From positions 6,705,524 to 6,769,523 of the forward strand of contig OZ025277.1 of NCBI GenBank assembly GCA_964019165.1: 64,000 nucleotides of DNA. Direction: 5' to 3'. Under the pieces are notes generated by a model. It saw only the letters and a list, made by a program, of their open reading frames with translations, was not told the origin of the DNA and did no database searches. Positions within the stretch are counted from its first letter, which is position 1; each line of letters begins with the position of its first letter. The DNA is from Mastigias papua (Eukaryota; Cnidaria; Scyphozoa; Rhizostomeae; Mastigiidae). The position numbers and the translations under genes are program-made. Positions 54,485 through 64,000 of the stretch are shown one piece after another.

Positions 54485-56472
54485 CAATGTCTGTAAAAAG
54501 TCTTGGAACACTTGCCATGACTTGCGGTATAGACGAGCTATAGCATTCCCTCCGTTTGTTTTTAAAAGAGTTGACGAGCATCTTCTTAAGAGAGAAATAA
54601 ATAAATTGAAATGCTCGAAATCTCCTGGACATGACACAATTCCAGTGAAAGTGATAAAGGACGCCGTTGAGATAATAGCCAAACCATTGGCAATAATTTT
54701 CAATTCCTCAATGGATGAGGGAATCTTCCCGGACACCTGGAAACTAGCTATGATAACCCCGATTTACAAGTCTGGACAGAAACTTGACTTGTGTAACTAT
54801 AGACCAATCTCTCTACTCTCAGTACTGTCAAAGCTATTTGAGAAAATTGTACATGATCAAGTTTCGAAATTCATGAAGGAGAATGGGCTTTTCTCAAACT
54901 GCCAGCATGGCTTTAGACAACTCCATAGTACAGTTACGTCACTCATTGGTTTGACAGACTTATGGTTTTCTAACATTGATAGAAAAAAGGTAAACATTAG
55001 TGTCTTTCTGGATCTCAAAAAGGCCTTCGAAACAGTGGACCATGATCTACTTATGTCGAAACTAGCTGCTTGTGGAATTACTGGGGGGCCTCATCAGTGG
55101 TTCTCATCCTACTTAAAGAGGAGAGAACAATATTGCCAGATCTCTGGTGTAAGATCGAGTCGAAGGGTTATACAATGTGGGATACCTCAGGGTTCATGCC
55201 TTGGGCCCCTTTTATTCATTATCTGTGCAAATGATTTTCCGCATTATCTTCGCAGGTCGTCCCCAAACATGTACGCGGACGATACAACTGTGACGTATTC
55301 AGCATATGATATTGAAACACTCTGTGATGATATAAACGAAGAATTAACCAACATCTCAGAGTGGATGCGAAAAAATAAGCTAAGTCTTAACGGTAGCAAA
55401 TCTGAATTCCTAATCGTTGGTCACAAAAGGCAACTTAACGCTATCGAAAAACCTGTACAATTAGTGATAGACGAGGATTCGGTAAGAAGGGTTCAGAAAG
55501 TAAAATATCTTGGGATAGAGGTAGATGAAAATTTAACTTGGAATGAGCGATATAAATGTCTCAAGAACAAAATTAAATGTGGGCTATCCTCAATCCGCAA
55601 ACTAGCAACTATTTTACTTCACATCAAGCTAGACCAGGTCTACAGAGCTCTTGTTGAATCCCATCTAAGATATCGGAACGAACTATGGGGTAGCTTATCT
55701 GATACAAAGCTAAATCATTTACAGTATCTCCAAGATAGGGCTCGTGCACTAATTGAAAACGAACATTCAAAGGATGGGTTGGTGTGTAATTGGCTATCAG
55801 TTATTAACTGTATTAAATATGATAAGGCTGTAATGATATATAAGATATTGAATAACTTATGTCCTGGCAGTCTTCATGGAAAATTCACCATGAGATCTCA
55901 GATATCTGCATATGAGACAAGAAACTGTCATGATATCAGTATCCCAAAGCGTAATCTTGAATTTTCCAAAAGAATTTTTCAGTATTCTGCGGCAAAATTG
56001 TGGAACAAGATACCTCTTCAAATAAGGAATAGCTCCACAATTTTCGTGCTTAAAAGAAAACTGAAAGAGTATTTGCTACACTAGCAGTTCCCCAAAAGCA
56101 CGATTTCTAGGATGAGCAGCATTTATTTTAAATCGTATCTAGTAGTATTCCCTGTTTTAGATCATATTGTAAGAAGCTTATGTATTTTTAGTTCTACCAT
56201 TATGTATTATTGCTGATAGAGACTCGTGGGTAAAAAATTTTATATTATATTATTATTATCATATATCCGCTGTTAAACAATGTTGTATGAAGCAAATATG
56301 ATCCACTCGAAGGCCAAAAATCATGCGTGTTTATAAAGCTACTGGTTTTCCCTATTGAATCAACATTGTTTTGAGGGGTGGGGATACATTTTAATTGCTG
56401 TCACGGAGAAGCGGCAGGAGTTGGAAATCAATACAATTGTGTGGGTGCTTCAACTACTTTTGGCAGGCATTG
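54485..56472. mobile_element. mariner-like MITE (copy B) split by a LINE
   Basis: The left piece starts CAATGTCTGTAAAAAGTCTT and matches copy A (18139) up to AGCTATAGCATTCCCTCC. The right piece resumes at GTTAAACAATGTTGTATG (56269) and ends CTTTTGGCAGGCATTG. Removing the 1.7-kb LINE between them restores the family's length. The ends are not flanked by TA (GA and TC instead), so the target duplication has decayed or the ends have mutated. Confidence 0.82.
54556..56084 (+). CDS. 5'-truncated CR1-type LINE, open reverse transcriptase frame
   Basis: About 509 codons open to a stop at 56082. The order is: KSPGHDTIPVKVIKDAVEII; RT motif 1 LCNYRPISLLSVLSKLFEKI; HGFRQLHSTVTSL; motif A SVFLDLKKAFETVDHDLLMS; motif B CGIPQGSCLGPLLFIICAND; motif C MYADDTTVTYSA with both catalytic Asp; then KYLGIEVDENLTWNERY and a C-terminal KLWNKIPLQIRNSSTIFVLK. 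It lacks the AP endonuclease and the start codon; upstream reading frame is mariner DNA. The 3' UTR ends in TTATTATTATC at about 56260. An undamaged RT frame in a truncated copy points to recent insertion into the MITE. Confidence 0.88.
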
Positions 56473-56819
56473 TCGATTTACCAAAAGCATTTAATCGATC
56501 GTAAAAGCTGGTAGAAGAAGATGCAGCTCATAATCTAAAGGAACGTGAAGAGTTGGAAGTCTTAGACTATCAAATTTGGGAATGTCGATCTGGTAATATA
56601 ATTGCCAATGGTTTATTAATGCAGGCTGAAAGTGATCTGCAGACAGTACTACGACAGAAAGTGGTACAAAGGACTTTGATAAAGACAGCAACTTCCAAAC
56701 TCAGGGTCGGGAATGAACGGAAGCGTAAATTTAAAGAAAACCTGAGCGAACTTGAAAAGAAGACAAAAAATCAATTTCTTCAAATTAAGAAAGCTATTCA
56801 CAAGACTCATATTTTATAA
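56473..56819 (+). other. unrecognised coding-like stretch next to the mariner end
   Basis: Open from just after a TAA (56501-56503) to TAA at 56819: LKEREELEVLDYQIWECRSG, then NGLLMQAESDLQTVLRQKVV and a lysine-rich helix. It is helical and charged, so probably coiled-coil. It starts only 28 bp from the MITE end, as if the MITE had inserted into a larger coding unit. I do not recognise the protein. Confidence 0.35.
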
Positions 56820-57451
56820 GCATTTTGATTTACACGCAGGCACATAAATACAGGGGGTTTGGGGGTGTAACACCTGTAATCTTTATCCAGGAGGAAAGTC
56901 TGAGGACAGTTGAAAAAGTGAAGCCAAAGACTTCAAGCTTCCGAATGACCTCAGATTTTTAGACCACTGCATTTCCCGACTAATCTTTCAAGTTCATTTG
57001 AGTTCTAAATTCAGCTTTCCCAAATGATGCAACTCTGACGATCAGGTTCTAATTTTCAGCATGAAGTTCAATGACGAAAATAAGAACATTTTATTTGGTA
57101 GAAGGGCGTTCCCCGACGTTTTAGAGGGCGCTACCTCAAAACTTTTCTAAAACAAGTCCCCGACTTCTAGTTGTACGCAACCTAACTATGGAAGATTATT
57201 CTGGTACATAATCTTTAATTCACTGGCGAAGACCTGTGACAGGCAAGAGTTTCTAACTGAATTTTATTTCTACATAAACACAGTCCTGTTCAGCTGTCTA
57301 CGGACTAGTAACTGTTGATAATAAAAAATAGTAAATGTTCATCAAATTTTGGCCTTCATACAAATAATAATTGACCTCTGTCAGTCGCAAATTTTGAGCT
57401 ATCATCCCCTCTCCAGAGCTTCTGTCAATTTACATTGCTGTTGTCGTGCAA

Positions 57452-57728
57452 CAATCACTGCCAAAAGTCTTGGAACACTTGCATTACTTTTTGACTCGTA
57501 GAGCAATCTCCCCCTCTCCCCCCTCAGAACAATGTTGAATTAATCAGGAGTTACTCCCAGCAGACACGTCAATTTGCTCTCAAATAGCACTCTAGCAACT
57601 AAGCTTTTACCTCAACATTGTTTTAAGGGGGGAGGGGATCAGTAGCTGTCAAATTTGACCGGAAATTCGCTATTGTCAAATAAACTTCATTGTTCAATAG
57701 GTGTTCCAAGGACTTTTGGCAGAGATTG
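57452..57728. mobile_element. 277-bp MITE, copy 1 of an identical pair
   Basis: Starts CAATCACTGCCAAAAGTCTT and ends with inverted CTTTTGGCAGAGATTG. By eye it is identical over its entire length to 59764-60040. The terminal repeat AAAAGTCTTGGAACAC is shared with the mariner-like MITEs at 18139 and 54485, so it belongs to that broad group. The interior differs and contains two opposed C/G runs (CCCCCTCTCCCCCC and GGGGGGAGGGG). No TA duplication is visible. Confidence 0.88.
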
Positions 57729-59763
57729 TCTGACACAAATATGGTTGTAAGGGGAATTACATGATGGAAAAAATATGTACCATAGGGTTTTCCGTGGTCC
57801 TGATTTCAATGGTTTTGTTGCCAACTCCATATCTGTGATGGTTTAGGAGGTAGAGATAGTGACATGGGTCAATTTTGTGCTGTTTCTACCATGCCAGAAA
57901 GACTATCCGATTCTGAAGGCACATGAGTTCATACTTCAAGTTAATAAGCAAAATTGTGTTTTTTCCACTGAGAATAAAGTTGCTGTCTGAATTTTAGGCT
58001 AGCAAATGCACGTTTCACGTAAGGCATAACTGTCATTTGCGCGATAGCTTATTACTTATACGATCAAAATGGCAAAGTCTCAACTCACTTATTTCTTGTA
58101 TGACATAGACAACAAAGATGTCGGAAGAGTTTATCTACTTACTTATAGCAACACAACCATTTAGATGTTTCTGCTGAAGCAGTTTGATCTGGTGTCTATA
58201 TAATGCATTAGCTGCACCCTCTGCTTACAAAAGTAACAAGTAACGCTATGTCGTCAAATCGAACAAAGGCAATAAAGTTCTGTAATATGCTCACCTGTTT
58301 AGAATATGGCGACCAATAAAAAGAAAAAGAACGCATTATGTTCAGATGTTAAGGCAGGGGCTAAGAGAGTAGGTCTTGCCTTTAAAAGAAGGTCCTGTTA
58401 TTGGAGAATAGACCCAGTGGAGTTGGATTAGCAGATGCCTCCTTCAGGTGCTGGTGTTAGGCCTTGGCAAGGGTACTAATATTTGTGTCACCGGCCCTGT
58501 ATACACTCCTCATACACAGCTAAAACGCCCGGCATACAGTTATATTCACTTTATCAACATGTATACCAAATCACTCCCTTGTATTGCTACGGGCTGCAGA
58601 AATAACAGCTAATAGTTTGAAATGATTTATGTGTTTGCCCGCTTGCTTCCGTGCTACAATAATGTATTGTAGCTTGCTGATAAAACTGTCCAATGTACTA
58701 CACCAGAAAACGAGTCAAAACAAAGCTATTGAAGGCACTGGCAGCACACAAGTGTGTTGCTACAGTACGAGCACCGGTATCCCCTCTAAATTTCTGTAGG
58801 AGACGATCGGTTCGCTGACATTATCACTGTAAGAAGGGCCTCCTACTTTCTCACCACTCTTTCAATTTCCAAGACCAAGAATCTCTCTCACTATGTGCTT
58901 ATTGTCTAGCTCTTTGTTGCAGCTGCCATACACGTCACTTTTCGTAGTTCCTCCGTAGTAGTGATGGCCCGCAGTGCTTGTGCAATGGTAGCGAAACAGC
59001 GATTTGGCCACGGTTTACCATTACATTTCCAGCTTGTGTGATTCAGTATTAGGCGATATCGAAGAAATAGCCGCAGTAAAAGTGGTACACGCATAAGTAC
59101 ATTTGTAGGAATATGGAAAAGTACATTGATATTATCGAGAGGAGAGCAAAATCGAGGAAGTTGTCACGGTTTACCATTTTACGCAGATAAACATGAATAG
59201 GATTAGAATCATTTCTTGAAAAATGGTAAACCGTGCAGTTTTTCTCCTTTTTCTCAAAAAGGATATATCAATTTTGCACAGAACTTAATACAACAGTAGT
59301 ACTTACTTATGTACCACTTTATGCAAAATTGGGAAGTTATGGCATAATTCCCCGTAGTTTTATAAAGCAACAATAAAATGGTAAACCGTGTGGTAAACCG
59401 TTGGAAACGAGTACAGAAATGCAATCCAATTCAATGCGGTGATTATAAATGTGCTTGAAACCGCTCTTGTGGATAGAATCTATCGCCGATTCCAGAATAC
59501 GTTGATTATTTCGTTGTGTTAGAAGCATAATAACTACATTTCCTTAGATTTGTTCATTGATTCCACTTTTATACTTGGTATGGCATTGGTGAACACGATC
59601 GCCAGCCAAGAACAGTGCATCAGTACTACACCCCCTCAATTGTGCCCTTACCCCGCACAATATCAAATTTTCAATATGACCAATGAGATCAGCGACATCG
59701 AAAACCCTATAGTATAACCGATAAAATTTTCAAAATGTAGCCTCCTAACAGAATTGGCTCAGA
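57729..59763. other. stretch without recognised gene; GGTAAACCGT motif cluster
   Basis: Two kilobases between the twin MITEs. Five copies of (A)ATGGTAAACCGT(G) lie in both orientations at 59009, 59165, 59222, 59377 and 59391. No gene or transposon is recognised. Confidence 0.45.
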
Positions 59764-60040
59764 CAATCACTGCCAAAAGTCTTGGAACACTTGCATTACT
59801 TTTTGACTCGTAGAGCAATCTCCCCCTCTCCCCCCTCAGAACAATGTTGAATTAATCAGGAGTTACTCCCAGCAGACACGTCAATTTGCTCTCAAATAGC
59901 ACTCTAGCAACTAAGCTTTTACCTCAACATTGTTTTAAGGGGGGAGGGGATCAGTAGCTGTCAAATTTGACCGGAAATTCGCTATTGTCAAATAAACTTC
60001 ATTGTTCAATAGGTGTTCCAAGGACTTTTGGCAGAGATTG
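59764..60040. mobile_element. 277-bp MITE, copy 2 of an identical pair
   Basis: Same length, orientation and, by eye, sequence as 57452-57728. The flanks differ completely (GGCTCAGA left, AACTATTC right), so this is a second insertion or a conversion, not a longer duplication. Confidence 0.88.
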
Positions 60041-60649
60041 AACTATTCTTCTATGCTATTTATTCCTATTCTTGGTTCCTACTTGCTGGTTGGCTTTTCT
60101 TTTTCTACGTAAATGTTTGTTTGTCTTTTCCTTTTTGATCCGCTTCAGCTTCAAGCCTGTTACTATAGATGGCACAATTCAAATCGACTTGTTTGATGAA
60201 ATATGGCTTGGGCTCCACAAAACAGCATGAAATTTATGAAGTATGATCATGAAATGGTAGAGAACTGGCATAAATTCATAAGATTCCAAAAAGTTTGGCT
60301 GGGAGGTCTGTATACCCTTTTATGCTATATAAAAGTGGCGACAGAAAGCACCAGGAGAATAAAGTAATTTGCTCATACATAGCGGGATGAGTTGCCAAGC
60401 GTTTCAGCAGTTCATATACTTTCTTAAATGCTGCTTTTCTACTAGTTGAAGATCAAGTGGCAATGTAGTCTCCCTACATTGATGTAGGTTTGAATAGAAT
60501 AAAAATCCATGTGCAACATATGCAGCCAGGAAATACCTTTTGAAACAAAAATAGAGTCTTCCTCGACTGTTAAGTGCACTGATCAATAAATTGATTAAAG
60601 TTGGTCCTTGAGTCAACATTAATAAAAGTTTACTTAGATGAAAGTAATT

Positions 60650-60772
60650 TCATATCTGGTTAAGGTGTGAATATTCTTCTAGATTCCATAACCTGTTGTT
60701 AGTACGCTCAAGAGCAACATGCCAGACCTGGCATCGCAAGCTTCTAGGCAAATCAAAGGCACCTAAAGCAAT
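60650..60772 (-). CDS. possible terminal exon of an unknown host gene
   Basis: On the minus strand TTTCTTTTGCTTGCAG, a strong acceptor, is followed by 40 codons and a TGA: IALGAFDLPRSLRCQVWHVA then LERTNNRLWNLEEYSHLNQI. The sequence looks like real protein (no low complexity, Trp and Cys present), and the frame is open from the first base. I do not recognise the gene and found no upstream exon, and downstream there is no clear AATAAA. It may be part of an element, so this is a hypothesis. Confidence 0.3.
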   Translation of the reverse strand: MALGAFDLPRSLRCQVWHVALERTNNRLWNLEEYSHLNQI

Positions 60773-62184
60773 CTGCAAGCAAAAGAAATGGCAAATTAAG
60801 AGTCTTATGACATTCTGCCAGTAGAATTTGTAAATGTATTGATAGAAAGCAGAGACTAGAACTCACTAATCAGGCTGTAACCCTTCCTTACATAGTACAG
60901 GCCTCCCAGTGTTCATTTTCATTTTTTTATTTAGGAATTTAGGATATATTTCTGTCAATATTTAGGACCTTTTAGGAATATGGGTAAAATTTTTAAGGAC
61001 TTTTTAGTATATTTTCAAGCTAAAAATTTTCTATAGTACAGAGCGGGTAGTATATTCATGCTTGTGTGTTTGCGAATAATCGTCTGCGCTGATTATCAAA
61101 TAACAAAAAATAATTAGATGAATTTATGGCAAGGGCTCAGAAATACTCTAGTTCTTTGGTAAATATTCTAGACAGTAACTCCCCCCTCCAAGTCTATAAG
61201 TTACAGACTGCAATGCTTTGTTTCTCGTAAAGATATTACGGTTCTAATAACCAACGTGCATTCGATGAGAAAGTCTTTATTTTCAAGGTAGACTCATCTC
61301 CAATCAGAAATCAAAATGGCTCACAAATTTTCCTAGAACATGCGAATAAATCATGACTTTGCTCTGACCTCCAATTGATCAAAGAACAATATTGCGTAGT
61401 CTATATGACATGCTGAATACCACAAAACAATGAAATAGAAGATAAGGTCATGGCACATTCAACTCTCCTGAGAGCACACCACGCCTAAGTGCCTCTCCAC
61501 GTTATTTACCCTATTTGTGCCTTCAAACACTGCCCCCTTCATTTCCAGGGGGAGTATTCTGAGGAAATTCTAAGTTGTCTTCTTTGTAGTCTTGTGATAT
61601 TCAACACGCAACGGAGGGTATGCAGTACTTGATCAATGGGAAGTGGAGCGAAGTTGTGAATTATCCGCGTGCTGTCCTAGAAGTCTGACCAGAGTCAAAG
61701 CATGGCCCATATCGTACAGAGTAGTCAAGAGAATAATTTAACTTGTGGCAGGGTGCAATTGTTGAGATGATTCGAACTGTTTCTATCAAATATTTCTCCG
61801 GAAAATCTCTCTTCTTCACTGATGAAAAAAGCCACATTTTCCGCAATAAAAATCAACTGTTTGTAATGTAATTTCTTCTCAGATTTGCAATAGTAGAAGT
61901 ATGAAGGCATTATAGCAGCTTAAAAACAATAAGCACAGTTTTAACATCCCAACCTTTGGATAATTTTGTTACGCATTTCAAATATGGCAATTTTTAAATA
62001 TTTTGTTAGTTGCCTTGTTGATATAATAAGATCAAGGTGACATTCTGCATGTTCAAGAAATCTGCTTCATTGAAACTGATATATTTTAAAAGAACTTTAT
62101 CATCTTCACATCCTTTACTATTTTAAATTTCCTTTAATACCATTAATAATACTATAGCACGAAAAAGCGGGAACATTGCTTTAG

Positions 62185-62225
62185 CATACTGAAAGCTTTT
62201 TTCGTCCGACACTCGTCAGAGTATG
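62185..62225 (-). ncRNA. hammerhead ribozyme, inverted copy in the other arm
   Basis: Exact reverse complement of the motif at 62860-62900, including the core CTGACGA, GAAA and the UC cleavage site. It would act in RNA transcribed from the minus strand. Confidence 0.72.
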
Positions 62226-62859
62226 AAACGTCGGAAAGCGACCGAAAGGTGAAACGAAATATATAGCCAGATGCGGGTACACGTGATATGATGAATAATG
62301 CGTCTATTTGGCTCTATGATTGGCCAATTAGCACCTATTCACCATTGTTTACTTGAAGAGTCCAAGTGAAAAAACGAACTCTTTTTGTTTACACAAGACT
62401 GGGTTTTGAGTCTTGATGTAAACCGATTCCAAAACACCTAAATGAAAGGACGATCTTGCTTGCCCAATGATCCGAAAATTATCGTCTGTATATGTTTTGG
62501 CGCATTCTGGATTTGTAATAAGATGTTGTCCTATGGCCGAATCACTTTTCATAGGACAACATCTTATTACAAATCCAGAATGCGTCGAAACATATACAGA
62601 CGATAATTTTCGGATCATTGGGCAAGCAAGATCGTCCTTTCATTTAGGTGTTTTGGAATCGGTTTACATCAAGACTCAAAACCCAGTCTTGTGTAAACAA
62701 AAAGAGTTCGTTTTTTCACTTGGACTCTTCAAGTAAACAATGGTGAATAGGTGCTAATTGGCCAATCATAGAGCCAAATAGACGCATTATTCATCATATC
62801 ACGTGTACCCGCATCTGGCTATATATTTCGTTTCACCTTTCGGTCGCTATCCGACGTTT

Positions 62860-62900
62860 CATACTCTGACGAGTGTCGGACGAAAAAAGCTTTCAGTATG
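62860..62900 (+). ncRNA. hammerhead ribozyme, type I, in PLE terminal region
   Basis: Stem I CATACT (62860-62865) pairs with AGTATG (62895-62900). The core CTGACGA (62866-62872) fits CUGANGA. A small helix II region GTGTCGGAC (62873-62881) closes with G-C and U-A. Core GAAA (62882-62885) follows. Helix III is three A-U pairs with loop AGC, and UC at 62893-62894 gives the predicted cleavage after C62894. All invariant core positions are present. Short helices III and weak helices II are known from PLE hammerheads (established in the literature for PLEs). Activity is inferred from the core alone. Confidence 0.75.
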
Positions 62901-63109
62901 CTAAAGCAATGTTCCCGCTTTTTCGTGCTATAGTGAAGTTCTGTAGTACCAACAGACTTTTCACATTAATAATACCTGATATCTAGACATGAAATCTTGA
63001 AAAAGTTAGGAAATTTAGGATTTCTTGTCCAATTTTATGAATAATTTAGGATTTTTGAGAAAAAAGGCAATATTTTAGGATTTTCAGGATTTTAAGACCG
63101 ACTGGGAGG

Positions 63110-64000
63110 GACAGTATCTGAAACAGGACTGGAGACAGGACGAAAGGCAATAGCCACAATAATTCACTTGGATTTTAAATATACACTGTCATTTTTAATC
63201 AGTGCATATTTACTTCCACATCTATGCCCCCCCCCCAACCAATAATCAACTCACGTGGCTATGGTACTGATAGGAAATGATCAAAAGTATACTTAAAGAT
63301 TCTAGCTTACACGATCATCATATAACAAGTGTAAAGAGATCATATTAGGCATTATTTGATAATCTTATGCCAACAACTGAATAAAGCTTTTATTAGCAGA
63401 GCAAAGTTTATATAAATGAGTAGGACATCTTCTTTGAGGAAACTCTAATTACTGGACGGTGGCTCAGTGTCTCATTCTGTAGCAGAAAGGACAATCCTAT
63501 CTCTAGTAGCAAGCTCACAACTTACCATTGCTTTGTAATAAAAGAAACAAATCTATATAATAATAGAGAAATGATTATAAATGAAGATGTGATATGAGAA
63601 CACTAACATATGGAAAACATAATATAGGACAAACACGCTTTAACTTGCCAAATCATTTAAAAAGTTGTATCAGGATCTCATTTAAAATATTCTTTCAACT
63701 GTTTTATCTCCATTTCTGCATGATGACAAGCACTTTGTGGATAGTCATAAATATAGTTGCTTCCATTGCTACATTGGAAGTGTAAAGTTTGAAGCATCTC
63801 AATATATTATTTCAATATTTGCAGATATATTGAGGTTTTGGTTTCTTAGAAGATATACTATTCGATCGGGTATTCTGTCCATCACATACATGAAAAGAAT
63901 GTTTTCAAATGCACTTAGTTCGCAAATGGCACTACCCTGACTGTATGCATGAGTGAAACATCCTTTTTCACTATTTTTTGGCGTTAGAACACTCTTTAAA
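63110..64000. other. right end of window, no gene seen
   Basis: AT-rich DNA with a ten-base C run near 63229. Two overlapping plus-strand frames (63594-63785, 63737-63940) have no recognisable features. Confidence 0.45.

Larger units (their letters stand above)
62153..62963. mobile_element. PLE family A palindrome with GIY-YIG end and hammerhead ribozymes
   Basis: Two inverted copies of a PLE 3' part, each about 400 bp, meet around the loop GCCGAATCACTTTT (62535-62548). CATTAATAATAC stands on both sides (62141-62152, 62964-62975), a target duplication. Each arm codes, outward from the centre, QHLITNPECVETYTDDNFRI and LESVYIKTQNPVLCKQKEFV, the C-terminal GIY-YIG nuclease region of PLEs, then an untranslated part with a hammerhead motif, then the end GTGAAGTTCTGTAGTACCAA. 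The left arm lacks the last 30 bp. The arms are nearly identical, so this is recent. Confidence 0.88.
60902..63109. mobile_element. 2.2-kb element with CCTCCCAGT ends and TTTAGGA subterminal repeats
   Basis: CCTCCCAGT at 60902-60910 and ACTGGGAGG at 63101-63109 are perfect inverted ends. Both ends carry several copies of TTTAGGA (four on the left within 80 bp, four on the right within 110 bp). Subterminal motif clusters are typical of hAT and related elements. No target duplication is clear, and no transposase is recognised in 61000-62140, where only short frames exist. The PLE palindrome at 62153-62963 is nested inside it. Confidence 0.55.

Noticed and set aside
62467..62736. Single 89-residue protein across the centre of the PLE palindrome
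   Set aside because: The frame crosses the palindrome centre, so its first third is antisense to the nuclease sequence. Only the part after about 62560 is genuine PLE coding sequence.

Overview
This is eukaryotic, and clearly metazoan, genomic DNA: AT-rich, with short coding exons bounded by GT..AG introns and packed with transposable elements. The gene that anchors it is a germinal-centre-kinase-type MAP4K (MAP4K3/5-like), read from the minus strand. Four consecutive coding exons are visible at 25991-26095 (start codon, glycine-rich loop), 13650-13707 (ATP-binding lysine), 4434-4524 (alpha-C glutamate) and 127-191 (hinge). Phases match at every junction. The gene runs off the left edge, and its first three introns (about 12.3 kb, 9.1 kb and 4.2 kb) are filled with mobile DNA. 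The mix of Penelope-like elements (PLEs), copia and gypsy elements, CR1-type LINEs, Transib, and a decayed repetitive protein family that I associate from memory with cnidarian and sponge genomes suggests an early-branching invertebrate. The species cannot be fixed from sequence alone.

Left to right. 1-26.1 kb (MAP4K introns): MITE at 3448-4367; decayed PLE at 4926-5760; LINE scraps; copia-like linker and RNase H traces; a long decayed gene of the uncharacterised family (7465-9232, minus) interrupted by a LINE; a 233-bp tandem repeat; a near-perfect foldback (12278-12484); (TACA)n; a mariner-like MITE with a nested LINE tail; a TAA-duplicating MITE; a complete but decayed gypsy element (21381-25666). 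26-40 kb (upstream of MAP4K): more LINE and gypsy fragments, a 3-kb LINE with an apparent C-terminal restriction-like endonuclease region (34535-37432), and two elements (30257-32993 and 37971-40129) with CACAGTG termini and 5-bp target duplications, the signature of Transib, the transposon superfamily related to RAG1. 40-64 kb: PLE terminal palindromes, a cysteine-rich exon of another host gene (41975-42427, minus), a TTAA-flanked 2.3-kb element, LINEs, a truncated gypsy, a nearly intact PLE (51540-53740), an (AT)n tract, a LINE with an open 5'-truncated frame nested in a mariner-like element, two apparently identical 277-bp MITEs, a possible terminal exon (60650-60772), and a 2.2-kb element enclosing a PLE palindrome.

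Three points stand out. (1) The Transib-like pair has RSS-type heptamers and, in one copy, nonamer-like blocks at 23-nt and 10-nt spacings. (2) The recurring PLE terminal sequence folds as a type-I hammerhead ribozyme with complete core, intact in both arms of the palindrome at 62153-62963 and decayed elsewhere. (3) A MAP4K gene is hidden among the repeats and is easily missed because every exon is 105 nt or shorter. Family names come from motif recognition without any database search.
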